A stretch of DNA of 8,794 nt from JBBIOI01 sp037443425 (GTDB lineage: Bacteria; Desulfobacterota; BSN033; UBA1163), in contig JBBIOI010000137.1 in the NCBI GenBank assembly GCA_037443425.1, forward strand, positions 1 through 8,794, written 5' to 3'. The notes beneath the pieces were generated by a model. It searched no databases, was not told the origin of the DNA, and saw nothing but the letters and a program-made list of their open reading frames with translations. This document shows, piece by piece, positions 6,910 to 8,794 of this stretch. Position 1 is the stretch's first letter. Each line of letters starts with the position of its first letter. A program made the position numbers and the translations under genes.

Positions 6910-8190
6910 ATGCTTGAAGCCAAATATATAAGAGAACATCTTAACGAAGTTAAAGAAAGGCTTGCCTCAAGGGGACAGAATATCAATCTCGACCGGTTTG
7001 TTTCGATCGATGAAGAAAGAAGGAAAGCCATTTATGAATGGGAACAGCTAAGGGCACTTCAAAAAAAGGTTTCAGAAGAGGTGAGTCAGAGGAAAAGAGA
7101 GGGCAGGGATGTTTCGGATCTGATAGGTGAGATGAAAAAGGTTTCTCAAGAGCTTAAAGAGCTTAATGGGAGGATAGAAGAAAAAGAGAGGGCACTCGAG
7201 GATTTTCTACTTACGATTCCGAATCTTCCTCATCCTTCGGTTCCCAAAGGAAAGGATTCTTCGGATAATGTAGAGGTTAGACGATGGGGAGAGATTCCAA
7301 AATTTGATTTCAAGCCCAAACCACATTGGGAGATAGGCGAGGAGTTAGGGATTCTCGATTTTAAAAATGGGGCAAAGATTGCTGGTGCCAGATTTACCCT
7401 TTACTGGGATCTTGGAGCGAAACTTGAAAGGGCACTAATTAATTTTATGTTAGACCTCCATACAAAGGAACATGGTTATATTGAGGTCCTTCCACCTTTT
7501 ATAGTAAATAGAGCCACTATGACAGGGACAGGGCAACTTCCTAAATTTGAGGAAGAACTCTTCAAGATAGAGGGTGAGGATTATTACCTTATACCAACTG
7601 CTGAGGTGCCAGTAACGAACATACATCAGAATGAGATACTCGAAGAAAAGGATTTACCGCTTTATTACACAGCCTATACCCCTTGCTTCAGAAAAGAGGC
7701 AGGTTCATATGGTAAGGATACTCGTGGATTAATCAGACAGCATCAGTTTAATAAGGTAGAGCTTGTAAAATTTACAAAACCAGAGGATTCTTATGAAGAG
7801 CTTGAAAAACTTCTAAATGATGCTGAAGATGTTTTAAAAAGATTAAAGCTTCCATATAGAGTAGTTAACCTCTGTACCGGAGATCTGGGATTTTCTGCAT
7901 CAAAGACATATGATATCGAAGTCTGGCTTCCAGGTCAAAACACATTTAGAGAGATCTCGTCTTGTAGTAATTTTGAGGATTTTCAGGCAAGGAGGGCAAA
8001 GATCCGCTACAGGATTGCTGGTAAATCGAAGACAGAGTATGTTCATACACTGAATGGATCAGGATTGGCAGTTGGTAGGACATTAGTTGCCATTTTGGAA
8101 AATTATCAACAGGCTGATGGGAGTGTTATAATTCCAGAAGTTTTACAGCCATATTTAAATGGTATAAAAAGGATAGAAAAAAGGAGATAG
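6910..8190 (+). CDS. serS: Seryl-tRNA synthetase
   Basis: This class II aminoacyl-tRNA synthetase charges tRNA-Ser (and tRNA-Sec where present) with serine in the cytoplasm. It has 426 residues, normal for bacterial SerRS. The N-terminal arm (about 1-105) is a charged long-helix region that should form the antiparallel coiled coil gripping the long variable arm of tRNA-Ser. The catalytic core shows TAEVP (230-234) for serine recognition, motif 2 CFRKEAGS (259-266) with RQHQF (276-280), EISSCSNFEDFQARR (348-362), and motif 3 GSGLAVGRT (383-391). The ATG follows a strong Shine-Dalgarno GAGGGG (6899-6904) at 5-base spacing. No T-box leader precedes it; only 38 bases separate it from the GerMN gene. 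Two tRNA-Ser genes, its own substrates, begin 64 bases after the stop. Confidence 0.98.
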   Translation: MLEAKYIREHLNEVKERLASRGQNINLDRFVSIDEERRKAIYEWEQLRALQKKVSEEVSQRKREGRDVSDLIGEMKKVSQELKELNGRIEEKERALEDFLLTIPNLPHPSVPKGKDSSDNVEVRRWGEIPKFDFKPKPHWEIGEELGILDFKNGAKIAGARFTLYWDLGAKLERALINFMLDLHTKEHGYIEVLPPFIVNRATMTGTGQLPKFEEELFKIEGEDYYLIPTAEVPVTNIHQNEILEEKDLPLYYTAYTPCFRKEAGSYGKDTRGLIRQHQFNKVELVKFTKPEDSYEELEKLLNDAEDVLKRLKLPYRVVNLCTGDLGFSASKTYDIEVWLPGQNTFREISSCSNFEDFQARRAKIRYRIAGKSKTEYVHTLNGSGLAVGRTLVAILENYQQADGSVIIPEVLQPYLNGIKRIEKRR

Positions 8191-8193
8191 GAT

Positions 8194-8222
8194 TTGAAAA
8201 CCCTACTCCAAATAAATATTAG
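8194..8222 (+). promoter_or_regulatory. Weak candidate promoter for the tRNA cluster
   Basis: TTGAAA (8194-8199) and TATTAG (8217-8222) are separated by 17 bases in the gap between the serS stop and tRNA-Ser(UGA). Initiation would fall near 8230, leaving a short 5' leader for trimming. The -10 match is mediocre, and no terminator separates serS from the tRNAs, so read-through from serS is an equally good explanation. Confidence 0.3.
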
Positions 8223-8254
8223 AATATGTTATTATAGGAGTGATAATAAATTGT

Positions 8255-8340
8255 GGAGGGATGGCCGAGTGGTTTAAGGCGGCGGTCTTGAAAACCGCTG
8301 GGCGAAAGCCCCGTGGGTTCGAATCCTACTCCCTCCGCCA
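8255..8340 (+). tRNA. tRNA-Ser(UGA), reads UCA
   Basis: The acceptor stem GGAGGGA (8255-8261) pairs with TCCCTCC (8330-8336), followed by discriminator G and an encoded CCA (8338-8340). The anticodon stem GCGGT/ACCGC encloses the loop CTTGAAA with anticodon TGA at 8289-8291. A GC-rich variable arm (GGGC-GAAA-GCCC) and T-loop TTCGAAT are present. The long variable arm and G discriminator fit serine identity. It is the first of three tRNA genes on this strand. Confidence 0.97.
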
Positions 8341-8378
8341 TTTAATTAGTAGTTGAAACTACATATTGCAAATAAAAA

Positions 8379-8472
8379 GGAGAGATGCCCGAGTAGGCCG
8401 AAGGGGCTCGCCTGCTAAGCGAGTATCCCGCTAAAAACGGGATCGAGGGTTCGAATCCCTCTCTCTCCGCCA
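8379..8472 (+). tRNA. tRNA-Ser(GCU), reads AGC/AGU
   Basis: The acceptor stem GGAGAGA (8379-8385) pairs with TCTCTCC (8462-8468), then discriminator G and an encoded CCA (8470-8472). The anticodon stem CTCGC/GCGAG encloses the loop CTGCTAA with anticodon GCT at 8414-8416. A long variable arm (ATCCCG...CGGGAT) is typical of class II tRNAs. The 38-base spacer before it holds only a weak inverted repeat (GTAGTT/AACTAC, 8349-8362). Confidence 0.97.
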
Positions 8473-8477
8473 TTTTT

Positions 8478-8554
8478 GCGCCCATAGCTCAGTTGGATAG
8501 AGCGTCGGACTACGAATCCGCAGGTCGGGGGTTCAAATCCCTCTGGGCGCGCCA
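8478..8554 (+). tRNA. tRNA-Arg(ACG), reads CGU/CGC/CGA after inosine modification
   Basis: The acceptor stem GCGCCCA (8478-8484) pairs perfectly with TGGGCGC (8544-8550), followed by discriminator G and an encoded CCA (8552-8554). The anticodon loop CTACGAA carries ACG at 8512-8514; the first anticodon-stem pair (27-43) is a T-C mismatch. The short variable loop AGGTC and T-arm GGGGG/CCCTC are normal. A34 is expected to become inosine by TadA. It lies only 5 bases after tRNA-Ser(GCU), so the two are almost certainly processed from one precursor. No clear terminator follows. Confidence 0.97.
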
Positions 8555-8621
8555 ATAATTTCAATAAGTTACGAACCAGAAGGAATTTCCAACTCCTGCG
8601 ATTGTGCTAATTTCCTCACCA

Positions 8622-8703
8622 GCGTCATTCCCGTGAAACAGCTAGCTTATAGCTTATAAATGTTTTTCTTTTCCCTGGATTCCTGGCTCTGCAGGAATGA
8701 CAG
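8622..8703. repeat. Imperfect dispersed inverted repeat of the 'GTCATTCC...GGAATGAC' type
   Basis: GTCATTCC (8624-8631) and GGAATGAC (8694-8701) are exact inverted repeats about 80 bases apart. The right part reads CTGGATTCCTGG then GCAGGAATGAC, a pattern I recall from short intergenic repeats in Desulfobacterota, Nitrospirota and related genomes. Between them a 7-base unit AGCTTAT is duplicated in tandem (8644-8650, 8651-8657). There is no coding potential. The preceding 65 bases (8555-8621) show nothing recognisable. Confidence 0.5.
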
Positions 8704-8727
8704 CTTTAATTCTTATATAAACCTCCA

Positions 8728-8742
8728 TGCCCTAAAAGGGCA
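8728..8742. repeat. Short GC-rich hairpin
   Basis: TGCCCT (8728-8733) and AGGGCA (8737-8742) pair perfectly over an AAA loop. No T-run follows on the plus strand and none precedes it for the minus strand, so it does not look like an intrinsic terminator. Its compact form resembles REP or IS200/IS605-type subterminal hairpins, but no transposase is visible in the window. Confidence 0.4.
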
Positions 8743-8757
8743 CCACGAAGGATGAAA

Positions 8758-8770
8758 ATTGTTGAACAAT
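8758..8770. repeat. 13-bp perfect palindrome near the right edge
   Basis: ATTGTT and AACAAT flank a single central G. The half-sites equal the outer six bases of the palindrome at the XRE-cupin start (3069-3083). The following AT-rich bases include TATATT and TATTAT strings that could belong to a promoter for a gene beyond the window. No ORF starts here: the ATG at 8752 meets a stop after six codons. Confidence 0.35.
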
Positions 8771-8794
8771 AACGTCATATATTATATCCTTTTT

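Overview
This is an AT-rich bacterial chromosomal segment. It holds two divergent gene blocks separated by a repeat-rich intergenic region, a tRNA cluster, and scraps of mobile DNA at both ends. The gene families point to a Gram-negative-like, free-living anaerobe of the Desulfobacterota/Nitrospirota/candidate-phylum type. The supporting signs are carboxyspermidine-type polyamine synthesis, a GerMN protein outside any sporulation context, genome-encoded tRNA CCA ends and 'GTCATTCC' dispersed repeats. This assignment is an inference; no marker in the window fixes the phylum.

Left block (minus strand, about 169-3172): a promoter at 3145-3172 with a perfect inverted repeat just downstream drives three genes. 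These are an XRE-cupin regulator, a carboxynorspermidine/carboxyspermidine synthase (saccharopine dehydrogenase family) and the decarboxylase nspC. The two enzymes convert aspartate semialdehyde plus a diamine to spermidine or norspermidine, and the regulator probably senses the product or a precursor. Beyond nspC (positions 1-154) lies the start of another minus-strand gene, resembling the small DUF6788 proteins that sit beside transposases. It is preceded by what looks like the end of an insertion sequence.

Intergenic region 3071-3442: this holds the operon promoter and operator candidates, a 105-bp MITE-like element with perfect 10-bp terminal inverted repeats whose ends resemble the left-hand IS end, and two degenerate tandem copies of a 'GTCATTCCGAGCGAAG'-type dispersed repeat.

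Right block (plus strand, 3443-8554): uvrA (nucleotide excision repair), a membrane-anchored GerMN-domain protein, serS (seryl-tRNA synthetase), then tRNA-Ser(UGA), tRNA-Ser(GCU) and tRNA-Arg(ACG). The synthetase is followed directly by two of its own substrate tRNAs. The last 240 bases hold no gene; they contain an imperfect 'GTCATTCC...GGAATGAC' dispersed inverted repeat, a short GC hairpin and a small palindrome.

I see no CRISPR array, phage module, toxin-antitoxin pair or clearly new multi-gene system. The most interesting material is the IS/MITE end pair bracketing the polyamine operon and the probable regulator-operator arrangement of that operon.
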